Positions 42,413 through 55,654 of a stretch of DNA of 64,000 bases are shown piece after piece. This stretch comes from Dendrolimus kikuchii (lineage: Eukaryota > Arthropoda > Insecta > Lepidoptera > Lasiocampidae), in contig CM034406.1 of the NCBI GenBank assembly GCA_019925095.2, forward strand, positions 14,232,388 to 14,296,387, written 5' to 3'. Under the pieces are notes generated by a model, which ran no database searches, was not told the DNA's origin, and worked only from the letters and a program-made list of their open reading frames with translations. Made by a program: the position numbers and the translations under genes. Every line of letters begins with the position of its first letter. Within the stretch, counting starts at the first letter, position 1.

Positions 42413-43666
42413 TTAGCAGTTACTTCGCAAAATATTTTCAATTTCAGACTGTGATGTATAATCCTGGACCACATTTATGAGCGATATCATATCACTAATT
42501 TTTCGCTCTTGTCTCTTCACCTTTTGCTGCAATATTTTTCTACTCTTCTCTAAAGATTGTTCACGTGATGTCTTGAAGTTTACTTGAACATTAAAATCTT
42601 TCAAAGCACGCCGTTTGTATGGTGGTTAATTTTCAATATCCTGTCGAAAGTTAAAATTAATTTAGAGTCAAAAATGTCCAATGGAGATTTCACTTTCATT
42701 GTTTTTATTTTCATGAGTGGAAACTTATAAAAATGTAATTCACAGAATACTGTCTATCTAATAAGATAATTTGCTAATATAAAAGTTTGTTCACTTACAA
42801 TATCTTGTTTTGGAAATAGCATTAGGGGAACATTATCATTGACAGCTGTATGTGATTGAGTCCATGAAGTTGATAGGACATTAACACAATCCTGAAATTA
42901 AAAATGATTTATAGAGGTATACATTTTTCATAAGAACATAATAATATATACTATAAAGGTCACAAATGTTCTTATCCAACACTTACCACCACATTGCAAC
43001 ATTTACACAATTGATATGAGTAGACTGGTACAGCATCTTTTAGCAGACAACCTGGCCTGCTAGTTATAGTCTGCATTCTTAAAATGAAGACTACAAATCT
43101 TCGCAGATTCATAAAATTTTCCCTTTAATGGTACTACAGATAACCAAGCATTCCTCTTGTTTGGATCTTTAGGGAAACTGTAAATAGAAATAAACAGAAA
43201 AATAGTGGAAATGTCCAAAATTAGGCTATAAACTGTTTTTAATAAATCATTTTGCTCATTTAATTCACAATGTTTTAAAATCTTGGATCTTCATTATGTA
43301 GATTAAAAGTTACGCCAAGACTACAAGCACTACATATCAGTAAATACTTTATACAGGAAGTTTTTATCATTAGACCAATTTTTAAGAATAAGAAGCTTGT
43401 CACCCTACTCCTCTTGTTTATGTATAGTTTACAATACAATAAATCGTATTTAACTGCATATTAGTAGAATAATTCGCTGTGGGAGATGATGCAAAGAAAG
43501 TGTCGTCAATTTCTGTATGTGTTATTATAAAATAGCAAGACTTTTAGTGTTAATTTCCCTAAAATGTTAATGTAACTCAAAAAGAATTTAATTCAACTTA
43601 CTTGTGGAATTTCACGCCTGATGTTGGATGCCAAACACTTTTGCAACCACGAACTACACAACTCAT
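42413..43666 (-). pseudogene. THAP-domain gene, broken, four exons
   Basis: Exons 43602-43666, 42987-43177, 42799-42891 and 42413-42640 encode an N-terminal THAP zinc finger. It begins MSCVVRGCKSVWHP, then has FPKDPNKRNAWLSVVP and ICSLHFKNADYN, giving the C2-C-H ligands and the invariant Trp. A coiled-coil-like basic C-terminus follows (EKSRKILQQKVKRQERKIS). Two lesions are seen: a one-base frame change after NADYN, before RPGCLLKDAVP, and an in-frame TAA four codons into the last exon. Splice sites are otherwise clean (GTAAGT donors). It may be a host THAP transcription-factor relic or the 5' part of a P-like transposon; I found no transposase exons after it. An assembly error at the frameshift cannot be excluded, but two independent lesions favour a pseudogene. 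Confidence 0.7.
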
Positions 43667-44099
43667 TCTAGAATATCACTTAAACACACCATTTATCATA
43701 TAAAATCTCAGTTATACGATCGAATTAGACGAAACTCATAAACTAAATTTTTGACAGGAAGCCATATCTAGTTTCAGTGTTGCCAAAGTAGATTTTTAAT
43801 TTTTGACGAATGCTGGGGACAACTTTGTGAAATAATATTGTTATAATATTTTGAATCAAAGGAAAATTTCCTTCTTATTTAATAAAAGATTCCATTACAT
43901 AAAACTAATCTCTGTCTATTGTTTGCAAATAAAATAAAATCTTACAAATTTTATAATAATTTCTTAGAACTGATGGAAATTGAAGAATTTTTTTACTTTT
44001 GTATATATGTCGGCGCGAATATGTCACTTAATTTATAGATGACGTAAGAATAAAGATAATCTAAGTTCTCTAATCTAAAATCAGCAAACGTATGACAGC

Positions 44100-44333
44100 A
44101 TTGTGAATAGCAGAGTTGGTGTTGGTAGACCACGAAGTACACATCATGATCAAATAGAAGTGTTAAAAAAAGGTCAGGTAAAAAGCATCTCAAATAAACG
44201 TGCGTATATGAAGAGTTTAATGAAAGTAGATGAAGCGAAAGTTGATTGTCAAGATCGTCGCAAGTGGAGATCCATAGTCTCTGCCTGCCCCCATGGGAAT
44301 AGGCGTGATAATATATATGTATGTATGAACAAA
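44100..44333 (+). mobile_element. Divergent RTE LINE 3' end
   Basis: It encodes GVGRPRSTHHDQIEVLKKGQ, RAYMKSLMKVDEAKVDCQDR and CPHGNR, an RTE C-terminus related to but distinct from the 53260 subfamily. The tail is ATATATGTATGTATG. Confidence 0.75.
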
Positions 44334-45059
44334 TAATTGATTAACAATAATAAAAATATTTATTTTGTACAGCGCACGTGTGTTAGTTTGCTTTTATGTT
44401 AGTCGGTGCAAATTATCAAATGATAACATAAAAGTAATAACAGGTTCTTTAATTTTATATCGATTATTGAGCATTTGTTTAATAATTACCGACCTGGACC
44501 AGATGCATTGGACACTGTGCCTCGAGTCTTGGAGCAGAGAGCCCCGAATTCTAGTCAGTGTTCACTCATTTATTTACTTTGTCTACTTATAATTATTATT
44601 TGAAAATTATTTTTTAACAATTGTAATCTTTAATAGATTATTTGAAATGTTCTTGTGATTTATTATTTGGAAGGAGTAAACTACTCTACTATTACTATTT
44701 AAGAAATTACTGACTTTGGCTATAAAAGCCGACGTTCCTTATCTTTGAAAAAACCCAGTACCGCCCTTTCTATTATGACATCTAATTTTCTTGCAGAAAA
44801 GTAAACCTACAGCTTCTATATTATGCTAATTTATTCGATATTAATATTATATTTTGCTAATTTTTCGTCATTAATATATAACAAGATAAACGAAGAAAGT
44901 ATTATTTGGGTGCAATTTACCGTATGTCTTGGTAACCCGAACGATAGAGCGAGTGAGATGGAAGACATAACAAAGGTCAATGGAGTTCATATTTTTGGTC
45001 TTCAAAAAAATGTTAGCATTGCAATCTCCATTGTGTCGGCATTGATAACCTATACTAAT

Positions 45060-45249
45060 ATTATAAATAAGTAAATGTTGTGAGTTTGTTTATAGGAAGT
45101 AATCTCTTGGACGACTGAACCAATTTTCAAAATTCTTTAACCAGTAGAAAGCTACATTTTATTCCTGAGTGATATATGCTATATTTAATTGTGATTAATA
45201 ATTTTTATTTTCTTTATGACGCCCAGCGAGGTGGGCTAGGATCAGCTAG
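45060..45249 (+). mobile_element. Helitron-like 3' end
   Basis: The hairpin GCCCAGCGAGGTGGGC (45221-45236) is followed by TAGGATCAGCTAG and a host T, a standard Helitron terminus. The upstream text is the common lepidopteran short-Helitron body. The 5' end is not resolved. It lies just beyond the P450 3' end. Confidence 0.65.
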
Positions 45250-45480
45250 TACACTTTATAGTTCGCGGGCTGTCACGCACTTATATAATTGTATTATCTT
45301 TAAAATAAGTGCCTACTCTGAATTTCTCTTCTGACGTCCTTTTCTCATTTTACACATTTATTTCTTCTTAAACCACTTGAAGAAAGTTTATATTTTCGAA
45401 GGTTGATTCATCCAAAATGAAAGATAAAACTGATCCGTCTAATACCGGCTTCATCCAGATATTTTAATAAATTATTTAAG

Positions 45481-45674
45481 TCATTCCGAGACAGAAGTCT
45501 CAACTTCGATATTCCTTCTGCGATGCAACAGCATAGCGTTGAAACCGTTCAGAGGCTTAGCTGATATTGCAATGTATAATGTCAAGTCGTTATATGTCTC
45601 TAGAGACTTGATCTCGAATTCCCGTAACACACGAATGCATAATATTTTAACAAGTTTTGTTCCGAAGTAGCGCC
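45481..45674 (-). CDS. P450 terminal exon
   Basis: The acceptor is AATTTCAG. It encodes RYFGTKLVKILCIRVLREFE followed by the C-terminal beta sheet and LLHRRRN, and ends at TGA. An ATTAAA on the minus strand about 10-20 bases past the stop may serve polyadenylation. Confidence 0.92.
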
Positions 45675-48600
45675 CTGAAATTAAAACTATTTATTTAGGA
45701 GAGAATATAATAATTATGTATTTTTGACCAATAGTTTATGCATAATAATGCATCTTAACATAGAAAAAGCATATTTGAAATTAACAATTGCTCAATAAAA
45801 AACGTCTCCTATTAAAGGCAGACGGTCTACCACCGGTTACCATGCATCGCCTATAGATATTTGTAACACAGAAGGTACTACCAATTTCGTTTGCCGTTTA
45901 ACATTCTGAAACGTAGAAAGTCTTCAATGAAGCACCTTTTGCTCCTTTAGCTAAATTTAACTGCGCGAATAATAATTCGGTGGTGTTATTCACTTGCATA
46001 TTTGAAACTTGGCGCTTGTCTGTAGAGTGTTTCTAATAATAAGTTATGATATTGCGCGTACACACCGGCGCTAGCGTACTGTTTTATGCCCAGCTGGCCC
46101 GGTGTGTACCTTCTTTGGTAATCATACGGCGACACATTCCTCCACAGAAATTGATCTATAGGTACAAGCTACACTATGATTTGGTATAAAAATACAGGCT
46201 ATGATTGTTTTTTCAAAATCAGCCGATTCGATTGCTGGCAAGGGTAATTGATTTTTCTAAAATCTAATGATTCCACTTTCATTAAAATCGGCTTCGAGAC
46301 TCTTTTGATCGTTTTTTGATGTTTCGTATAGTTTAGGACGTAGAATTCACTCTATATATAATCACGACTTTCAATTTAAAAATATATTTTATACATGAAT
46401 GACCGATTTCTATATCTTGCTATTCATTCACTTGCTTTACCTTCGAATCAGTTGAATTATGACATTATTTGTATTGAGCTTATGTCAAATTTTAACTGAT
46501 AGTAAAGCAAAAGAACGGTCCGTATGTACCTACGAAATAAGAACCGGCCATAAGACGTTGATTAAGACCCGGTTCCTATATCATACCGATGGTTCACTTG
46601 CGTTAATATCGGCTAAAATTTGACATAAACTCTATACAAGTAATGTCAAAGATCAACCGATAGTCGGAACCGGCCATAAAAGATTTAATTGAAATTGAAT
46701 GCGCCAACAGTAAACCTGTTTCGAGTTACGTATTTTCTGGGCAATTGTTCTTCTTCCACACAGTGTCACTAAAATTCTAGATTCTAAAGCAATACCCAAA
46801 CAATCCATTGGTCCAGCACTAAATGGTATGTAACAACTAGGAGGTCTTAATTTTGTGTTCTCCGGATTGAATCGCTCTGGATCAAAAGCCTCCGGATTTT
46901 CCCAAAATCGGGGATGTCGATGTAGGTGATAAATTGGGGCCACCAGCGAACTTCCTGCTGGTAATGTGCCGGTACCTAAAATAGTTACAAAGTAATAAAT
47001 ATATTTTTAAGCAGCACATCAAAAGAGAGGGGAGAACTAACCGTACAGGTACGAAGAAAGAATTCTGATTCTTTTGGAATTCGTCTTCTCCTGCCGTAAG
47101 AGACGACCAAACAACCCACAGCCAGGTGGTAGGGAATTTGCCAGTCTGGATGGCCACCACCCCTGGTCTAAAGTACATACATACTTATTATTACGCCTTT
47201 TCACCTTAGGGGTAGGCAGAGACAGCTGGTAATTGTAAACCGTAAATCAAATTGCATATGTGATAATGAATGGTAGTTGTGTTCCGTTAACAGTAGTCAG
47301 GTTTTAGTCTTCTCTTTTTTTATTGCAGGAGTTCAGCAGACAGGCAGACGGCCCACTTGATGGAAAGCGGTTACCATTGCCTATGGACATTTGCAACACC
47401 AAAGGTGCTAACAATGTGCTGCTGCTCTCTTAAGGGAAACTGGAACCTGATCACTAATGCCAGAACACAACTCAAGGTTGTTATGGTGATATACTTTAGA
47501 CCAGGGATGGTAGCCATCCACTCGGGCAAACGCCCTACCACCTGGCTGTGGGTTGTTTTGTCGCCTATTACGACACGCCGCCCGGCCGCAGGAAATTGTA
47601 TTCTTTCTCCGTTCCTGCACGGATAGAGACCGACAGGTTATCGCAGGGGCGGATGTAGACATTTGCCGCCTGTAGGCTATTCGATTTTGTCGCCCCTAAC
47701 GATCTCTACAAATCGATACCCCAGTTCACAGTCAATTACATTTATTTTGTCAATGAAATTGTAACTTTATGATTTATGCACTATCGTCTTAATTAACACA
47801 ACCTTTTTTGAAGTGGAAGTGACGGGGGAGGGGGTGTATTAGGATTTTTTCTGTCATGAAAAATCCTTACGGCCGCGTGGAGAGGCGGCATAATTTTAGA
47901 GTAGTCTATGGATGTTTTTTTTTGGTTCCAGATCGAATTCAGTTTTATTGTTTGATAAAATAAAATATGTTTAAATAAAAAATGCATTAATTAAAATGTA
48001 CCTAACCTAACCAAATCATAATTAGCAGTAAACCTGCGAAAAATCGAATTGTGTACTGGGACACATATTAGAAGTGAAACTTCAACGGACAAGTGGCAAA
48101 ATGAATCGCAACAAAATTGTAGGTTACTAGAAGCTTTACGGGCAGGTTTTCAAATTGGACAAATACATACTGTTAGATTAACGGCATAATGTTAGAGCAT
48201 TATGCCGCCTCTCACCGCGCGATATACCTTCTACTCCCTCCACGCGGCCGTAACGCTTTTTCGTGACAGAAAAAATCCTAATACCCCCGTCTATATAGAA
48301 GTTTCAGTTCAATAATTAATACGCTATTTGATTTGTTATGGAAATGACGTCAAAATTTAGATGGCTTCAGCGTTTTCTAAGAGGTAGTAATTAACAAGTA
48401 TCTCAGTTGATTTGATTGTCAACACCCTATTGCGAAAGAGGACAAGTAGGACACCCGGTTTTCTTATATATACCACACTATAAATTAGTAACGGAAGTAA
48501 GTCTTACTGATGGAAATATCCTCCTGTATGGTCCTTTGCAACATTGCACCTATCGGATACAGACGCACAACTTCCTTGAAAACCATTTCCAAATATGGCA

Positions 48601-51600
48601 TTCGTTTCAAATCTTCATCGGTCACCCATCTATCTTCGTCTCCCAAAACTCTGTCTATTTCAGATACCAGTTTTTTCTACAAAGATTTTTCAAACATTTA
48701 TTATTTATTTTTTAACAATTATAGTATGAACAAAACTTAAATGCGTCCTTGAAGTTCGTACACTTTATTGCGTAGAACATATTTTTAAGGTTCAGAGACA
48801 GAACTGAAAGGAGAGTGTTGCGCTCTCGCTCGGCCGCTATTCGGACTCGGATGGTATCTCTCTTGCACAATACACCCTAAGATGTAATAAACGTCAACAT
48901 TTGACTGGACCTGCCCAAATTCATTGAAGTAAGTTCACTCGAAGCCCATTTAAGTATTGCGTGTATTGTAGTATAGAATCATAAATATAAGATTCTATTT
49001 TGAACCGAATTTCAAAAGGAGAACGTTCTTAATTCGTCTGTATGCTTTTTTTGTATGCATGCAATGCGATTTCTCCGTCTATTGTGGGCCGACTTCAATT
49101 TTTTTTGATCGAAGGGTACACTCCCGAGGTGGTTCCATTGTCATCAAGATCTGATGTGTGGATCCCAGGAAAATCCAGAGCAACCTTTGTTGAGAAACGT
49201 CTACACCGAAGAGTGAGATAGAAAACTTGTATGCGCGTGCCAGTACTACAATTTCTACAGGCGCCTAATATATTATTTCTAAAGCTATTCAAGTGCTTGC
49301 GCAACCAAAAAGTTTAAAGTATTTTTAACAACAACAAAACCAACTTAAATCTAAACAGTTCTTTTAGGGGGCAAAAAAAAATCTAAAAAGTAAAAATAAA
49401 TATTTAACCGACAATTTTCTACAGCATCTTGAAGTCGGTGCGAAGTAAAACTTAAAAATTACTATATTTTGCAAATTTGTTGTGTTTTTTATTTGGCCCC
49501 ATGTTTTAATTATCACCGACTTCAAGATGTAGTAGAAAGATGTTGGTTAAATATTATTTTTTGATTTTTATTTAGAAGTTTTGTTTTTGTTAAAAATTGT
49601 ATGTAAGTTTGTTACGCGATTTATCCGTCAATTTTGGAGCGATTTTAAGTTTTTTTCTTTACTAAAAAGAGTATAAGTACCTACCCTTGATATGGTCTTA
49701 TTGTCATCAAGTCAGAATCTGATAAGTGGATCCCGAAAACATCGAGAGCAACACTTGTTGAAGAGCGCCGAGCGCCTACACTTTTCGAAAGGCAAAATTT
49801 GTGCCAGTAGTACAATTTCTACAGGCAATTGAAATATTATTTCTAAAGCTAGTCAAGCGACTAAAAGGTAAAAAGCAAAAAAGGAAATTTTTGTTTATTA
49901 AGGTTTTAAATTGGATTTTACGTTTAATTTCATTTTTGATAATTTTGAAGGTAGTTGAAAAAAAATTGATGTTGTAAGAAGTATTAGTGCTTTTTTTTTG
50001 CCACTCCAGAAATAATATATTTTTTACCTGACATTTAGGATGATAAGCCATCATTAGTAAAGTGAAGGATGCTATTTTTGCAGTTGCCTCTTGACTCTGA
50101 AATACATAATCGTGATAATTGAATGTTAACTTTATAGCAGCGATTGAATTTCTATTTCCTCTTTTGTTCCAACATGTACTTTACGTCGGTTAGTAAGATA
50201 AGAATATATGAAATGTTAACCGTAGACAATTTCTTGGTCTAAGATGTAAAGAAATATTTTAATTCACGATAATAATCTAACTAATCTAACAGAGTTTAGA
50301 ATTGTTTGGGAAAAACTAGAATTAAGAAAATTGATGAATACATTATAGTGATAGCAGTAAATCGTAGTGAGTTCGTATAAAAACCCAAATTTTTTATCTA
50401 TAACTAGCTAACCCGGCAAACTTCGTACCGCCTCAGAATTAATAAATAAACAAGCTGAATGATAATTGCAGAATGTTTTAACTTTAGTAAAAAAGGTGGT
50501 CAAAACTTTTAAATTTAATCGATTTTTAAACGACGGGACAAACATCAAATGTTTGACAGATAGGATTGGTTGCTAAGGGAAAGCGAAATTATTGTTTTTA
50601 CTATATTCCAAGCATTTTTTTCATATTTACTTACCTTTTAAACCTTTCCTGGACTTCCACAAATAAGTCAAAACCAAAATTAGCCAAATCAGTCCAGCCG
50701 TTCTCGAGTTTTAGCGAAACTAACGAACGGCAATTGATTTTGATATATATAGATAGAATATTATAAAAATGCCGTACCTGTACATTGAAGCTATTAAAAA
50801 AACCCCCAACTGGAACAGACTAAATAAACGATGGAGAACACGATACATTTTTTTTTAATTTCTTGTCTGTTTGTTCGGGATTCAAGTAAAAACTATTGGG
50901 CCGATTTCGATGCGGTTTTCGCTGATGACAGCAAATTGCGCTATATTTATCCCGGGAATCCAGCGAGATTTTTTCTGGGAATGATTTAAAATGGCCAGAT
51001 TGAAAAAAAACGAAAATGCAATTTTTTCACTGATCGATATAAAATTTTATGTGATAAAATGTGTGATATTTTTATCCCGGATATCCTGCGGGGATTTTTT
51101 GGGAGCGGTTTGTAGTTGTTCAAGTGCATAAAAATTAGCTTATTCCGACGCAGCTTTCACTAAAACTATAGCATAAGTTCTTTTTCAAATGCTGCAGTAC
51201 ATTATGTCCCGGGAATTCCACGAAAATTTCAAGTTAACCGTGGACAAAGTAGCGGGCATATCGTAGTGCATATATATAGTAAGTATCTGCGATTAACACA
51301 ACTTTTCATTCATTACAACTTCATTTAATATCTACATAAATATATTATTAATATAAATCATACATGTCCCTCGCCTTATATACGTTTAACATAAATAACA
51401 CAAATGTATAAATAAATAGAAATAAGGAAATAAAAATAAAATACTAGATAATAAAACAAATATGTATTAAGAGAGTATTAAAATAAGAAAAAGTGTAAAA
51501 TTAGATGAGGCAATAATGTAACAGTACATAAGTTTTTTGAAAGTTCTTTGGATAAGAAAGAAAAATAAGAAATATATTAAAAATAATCCCTTTCCTCTTG

Positions 51601-54600
51601 TTGTATTACAAGAATAAAGAAATAAAAAGGAAAAAAATATTAAAAACACATAATGAAGAAGGCGAATTAAAAAAAAAATTAACACATAATTATCTCTATA
51701 AATATAAAACCACATAAAAGCTGTGAAATCTAAAAATATACTGTTGCGAGTTGCAGGACTCGAATTAAAATGTCGTTGGAATTACTATAGAATTTATTAG
51801 AACTATACAAACACGTACAACACAAGTACAAATATAACTGAACACAACCATTGCAAATGTAATGCACGATTCAATAACACGCGCAAAGTCCGTCTCAATA
51901 TATATATTACAGAATGTACACACGTCTTGCCTCGCTTGTGGTTATCGCTTGACTGTCTCACCCCTCCGTTGGGGCATTGCTTTATACTGTACAAATACAA
52001 TATGTCTATTCGACCGCGCAGACTGAATTTCCAAGAATCACACCTGGCTAATGACTACCATAAAGATTACAATACACACGGGCTGTTTTTCCAATCACAT
52101 ATTTTAAACACAAAGTAAACAAAAGAAGACGGTCATAAAACAGTTTGAATGTTATTAGCCGACGGGTAATAAATGTGCTTTGTTTACAAGATATGCAGGT
52201 GGCCCAAATTGTAACAATACGTTCAGAAATCGAAACAGGGTTTAATTAAGAAGTGTTCAAGAATCTGGTAATAAATACTCACAGAAGTAAAAATGGTGAA
52301 CGTCTCTTGTATTAACTCCTCATCGCTCAATTCTTGCGATAAAATCAACCTATCTATGACACTTAATTCCGTATTACTCACAGCATCTTCCTTTATATTC
52401 ATAAGATCGACTTTGCTTTCTAATTCGATTGTTTTTAATTTCTCTTTCCTATATTCTAGAATTTTTTGACCGAAATCTGTCATTATATTGATGAAATGCT
52501 TTTGTTCTTGATAGTAGCCTGTCAATCTGTATATAGGTTCGATTTGTAGATACCATTTCGTCATTCTATCGAATACTAAATCGTAGAGTCTGTAAACCAT
52601 AAAAGCTTTTTTAAAAATGTTTTTAAATACAAGCTTTTGAAATCCTGGATATCATGTAGCAGCAGAGTGCTGGCCAAGCCAAGTAAAACGAGCCCAAACA
52701 CGACGGGTCTATCTTGTTTAGTACAGGAGTTCCTATGTACACCTGCCGAGTCCATCATCAGATCAGCTCCATGGTACCATATTATTGCATTGTCATGCGA
52801 TATACATGTACGTGCAAAATTTTAGCTCAATCGGAAACCGGGAAGTTGATCAAATTTAACTTGCAAGATTCCAGGCGAACTTACGTACATACATACATAG
52901 GTACATCCATTGCAAGTTAAATAAAAGCTTGTAATTACAATTATTACTAATCTTTGACATAGTTTATAGACCATGACCATGTAATGTCCCGTTCCTATAT
53001 ATTATCAACCATTCATGTGCCTTACTATCGGTTAAAATTTCATATAAGCTCCATACAACATAATAAAACTACGTTTAAACGGTTTTGAGCGCGGTAATTT
53101 ATTTGACATTTGACATCATTAACACTTGACTGACATCTCTGTCTTCCGTATACACGGCTACTGAAAAGTAGCCGAAACGTCAGAATAATCAAAATCAAAT
53201 AAATTACCGTGCTTAAAATCGATAAAACGTAGTTTTAATATGTATACTAATAATAATATAATAATGGTCGATGATGTTATGCTAGAGCAAGTGAATGAGT
53301 TTGTATATCTTGGATGTGCTTTTAGCAGGGATGGAAGGTACACCGCTGATATAGAAAGAAGAGTGAATTTGGGGAATAGTGTGAATGGAGCGTTAGGTAA
53401 ACTTCTAGGCGCTAACAACCTCAGCCATAAGGCCCAGCTCGCCATACACAACGCGGTGCTGGTACTTACGCTCACGTATGGATGCGAGAGTTGGGTATGG
53501 AAGAGAGAGCATGAAAGTAGAGTAAACGCGGTCGAGATGCGAGCACTGCGCAAAATCTGCGGAGTGACGCTCACGGACCGCATTCGTAATACCGAAGCAA
53601 GAAAGAGAGTTGGTCTGAAAGAGAGTGTCGGGGTGAAGGTAAGGAAAGGAATGCTCCGGTGGTTCGGGCATGTGGAAAGAATGCATGATGAAAGAATGAC
53701 TAAGCAGATATACAATGCAAAAGTGGATGGATGCAGAAGTCGTGGAAGGCCACGATACACCTTCCATGATCAAATTGATCGTGTACTAGCAGAAGGTGAT
53801 GTCAGGAGCCTTAAGAACAGACGAGCTTGCATGACAAGAGTTATGAATGTCAAAGAGGCAAGTGAGGTGTGTAAGAATAAGCCTAAATGGCACTCTGTTG
53901 TTCGTGCCTACCCCGCAAGGGAACTGGCGTGAAGTTATGTATGTATGTATGTATGTACTCAAGGATGTTGCTAATTGTTCCGATTTATATCTCATGGTAC
54001 TTCCTTGTTCCTTATGACACGCTTGTTGTCAGCATGCGACCCCTCGCATTCTAGAGGGCCTAATCATGACGAACGTGACAAGTTTCAACATAAATGGAAG
54101 TTTAGAGAGTTCTAGAGTATGCCGCCATAACAACTTTGAGTTGTCTTCCGGCATCAGTGGCCAGGTTCTAGTTTTTCCTTTAAGGCCGGCAGCACGTTAG
54201 CAGCACCTCTGGTATTGCTAATGTTCATAGGCGACGGTAACCACTTTCCATCACAGTTGGGCCGTCAGCCCGTCTGCTGTGCTTCAGCAATAAAAAAACA
54301 AAAAATAGTTATTTTAAAAAGTTTCTTATAAAAATAAATATAGTAATAATACATACAGTCGTATTTATGCAAAAACAGTCCATACATGAACCTAATCCTT
54401 TTTTTACCCGGGAGAATCCGATTGAGGACCATCAGCCACGTGAGGGGTAAACCCGCGACTGGGGTGTGGGATTCGCCTCCTATCCCTGCAGGAATGCTAT
54501 TGCCACGCCACTGATGGAACCCTCGATCCTCTAACGTCCGTTGTCCGAGGTGTGGGCTCGCTTGCGCATTCACCTCCAGCCCGGACGGATCTAACCTAAC

Positions 54601-55613
54601 CCCTGGGTTTTTATTAAAAAGTTTCACTTCAAAAATGTGTGAGTGTGCAGTTCACACGCAGTAGAAGTGAATCTTCATAGTACATACTCACAGATAATTC
54701 TTCTCTAACTTTTATTAATATAAATATAATTCCTTTGGCCTACATTCGTCAACATATTATAATTGAAAATAAGCTTCTTAAGTATTACTTTAAATTTTTC
54801 ACTGCTTTATTCTAACAAATTATTATTATTTATCAGTTTTATTTCGGTCCAAATTGGACCTATGTGTAATCATCGGTCTTATAGACTCTCTAATCTGTGC
54901 TGCACAATATAAAACTCGTATCGCATTCTCTCGTAGGCTTAGTCCTATAAGTTCATGTGTTTATTTCTTTTTAGTGTCGATTTTTCGTTTCATGATCGTC
55001 TCGACTTACGGGGTTTCGATTTACGTCTATCTATCTATACTTTTATGATCTATGTTTTTGCAAATAAATATTGATTGATTGATGGATACGTAGCGCGCTT
55101 CGATTACCTAACATGCTGTAAGTACCTACGAGGACTGCCTGTATACCAATTTACAAATACCTTGGGCTTCTTTCAATAAGTTCGTACAGATGCGGTAATG
55201 AAAGCGTTTGCTCCCTGCTTAACCCCATTAATGCTTCTGAAATTTAACAAATAAAGGTTAATATTAATATCTAATTATTTGAAAGATAGTTATAAGTGAT
55301 ATCAACTAGAATGCGCCATTGGTAAACTTTTCGACGTGAGTATTATTTTTGTAAACATGCTTCTTAGATAGAATCGATCAATAATAAATAATAATAATAA
55401 TTCTTTATTAAAGTTTCTGCCTTAACATTAGATACATTGGTGGTGGGAATCTTCTTGTAAGTAAGAAATACCTGTATCAAAAGATTCCACTCTTCACGTT
55501 GACAACAACAGCTACCGAAATTTATATATCTATTACAAGCAAAAAAGAGAAAAATAAATAAAATAAAACAATATATATATATGTATATGTACATTTGCGC
55601 GTTGTGTGAGCGA

Positions 55614-55654
<41 letters not shown>

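Noticed and set aside
46653..46796. P450 coding read-through past GPMDCLG
   Set aside because: The frame continues as out-of-family sequence. The GTATTG donor at 46795 and the exon at 45481-45674 restore the conserved C-terminus.
53158..53773. Long minus-strand open frames of 200 and 122 codons
   Set aside because: They are shadows of the RTE reverse transcriptase frame on the plus strand.
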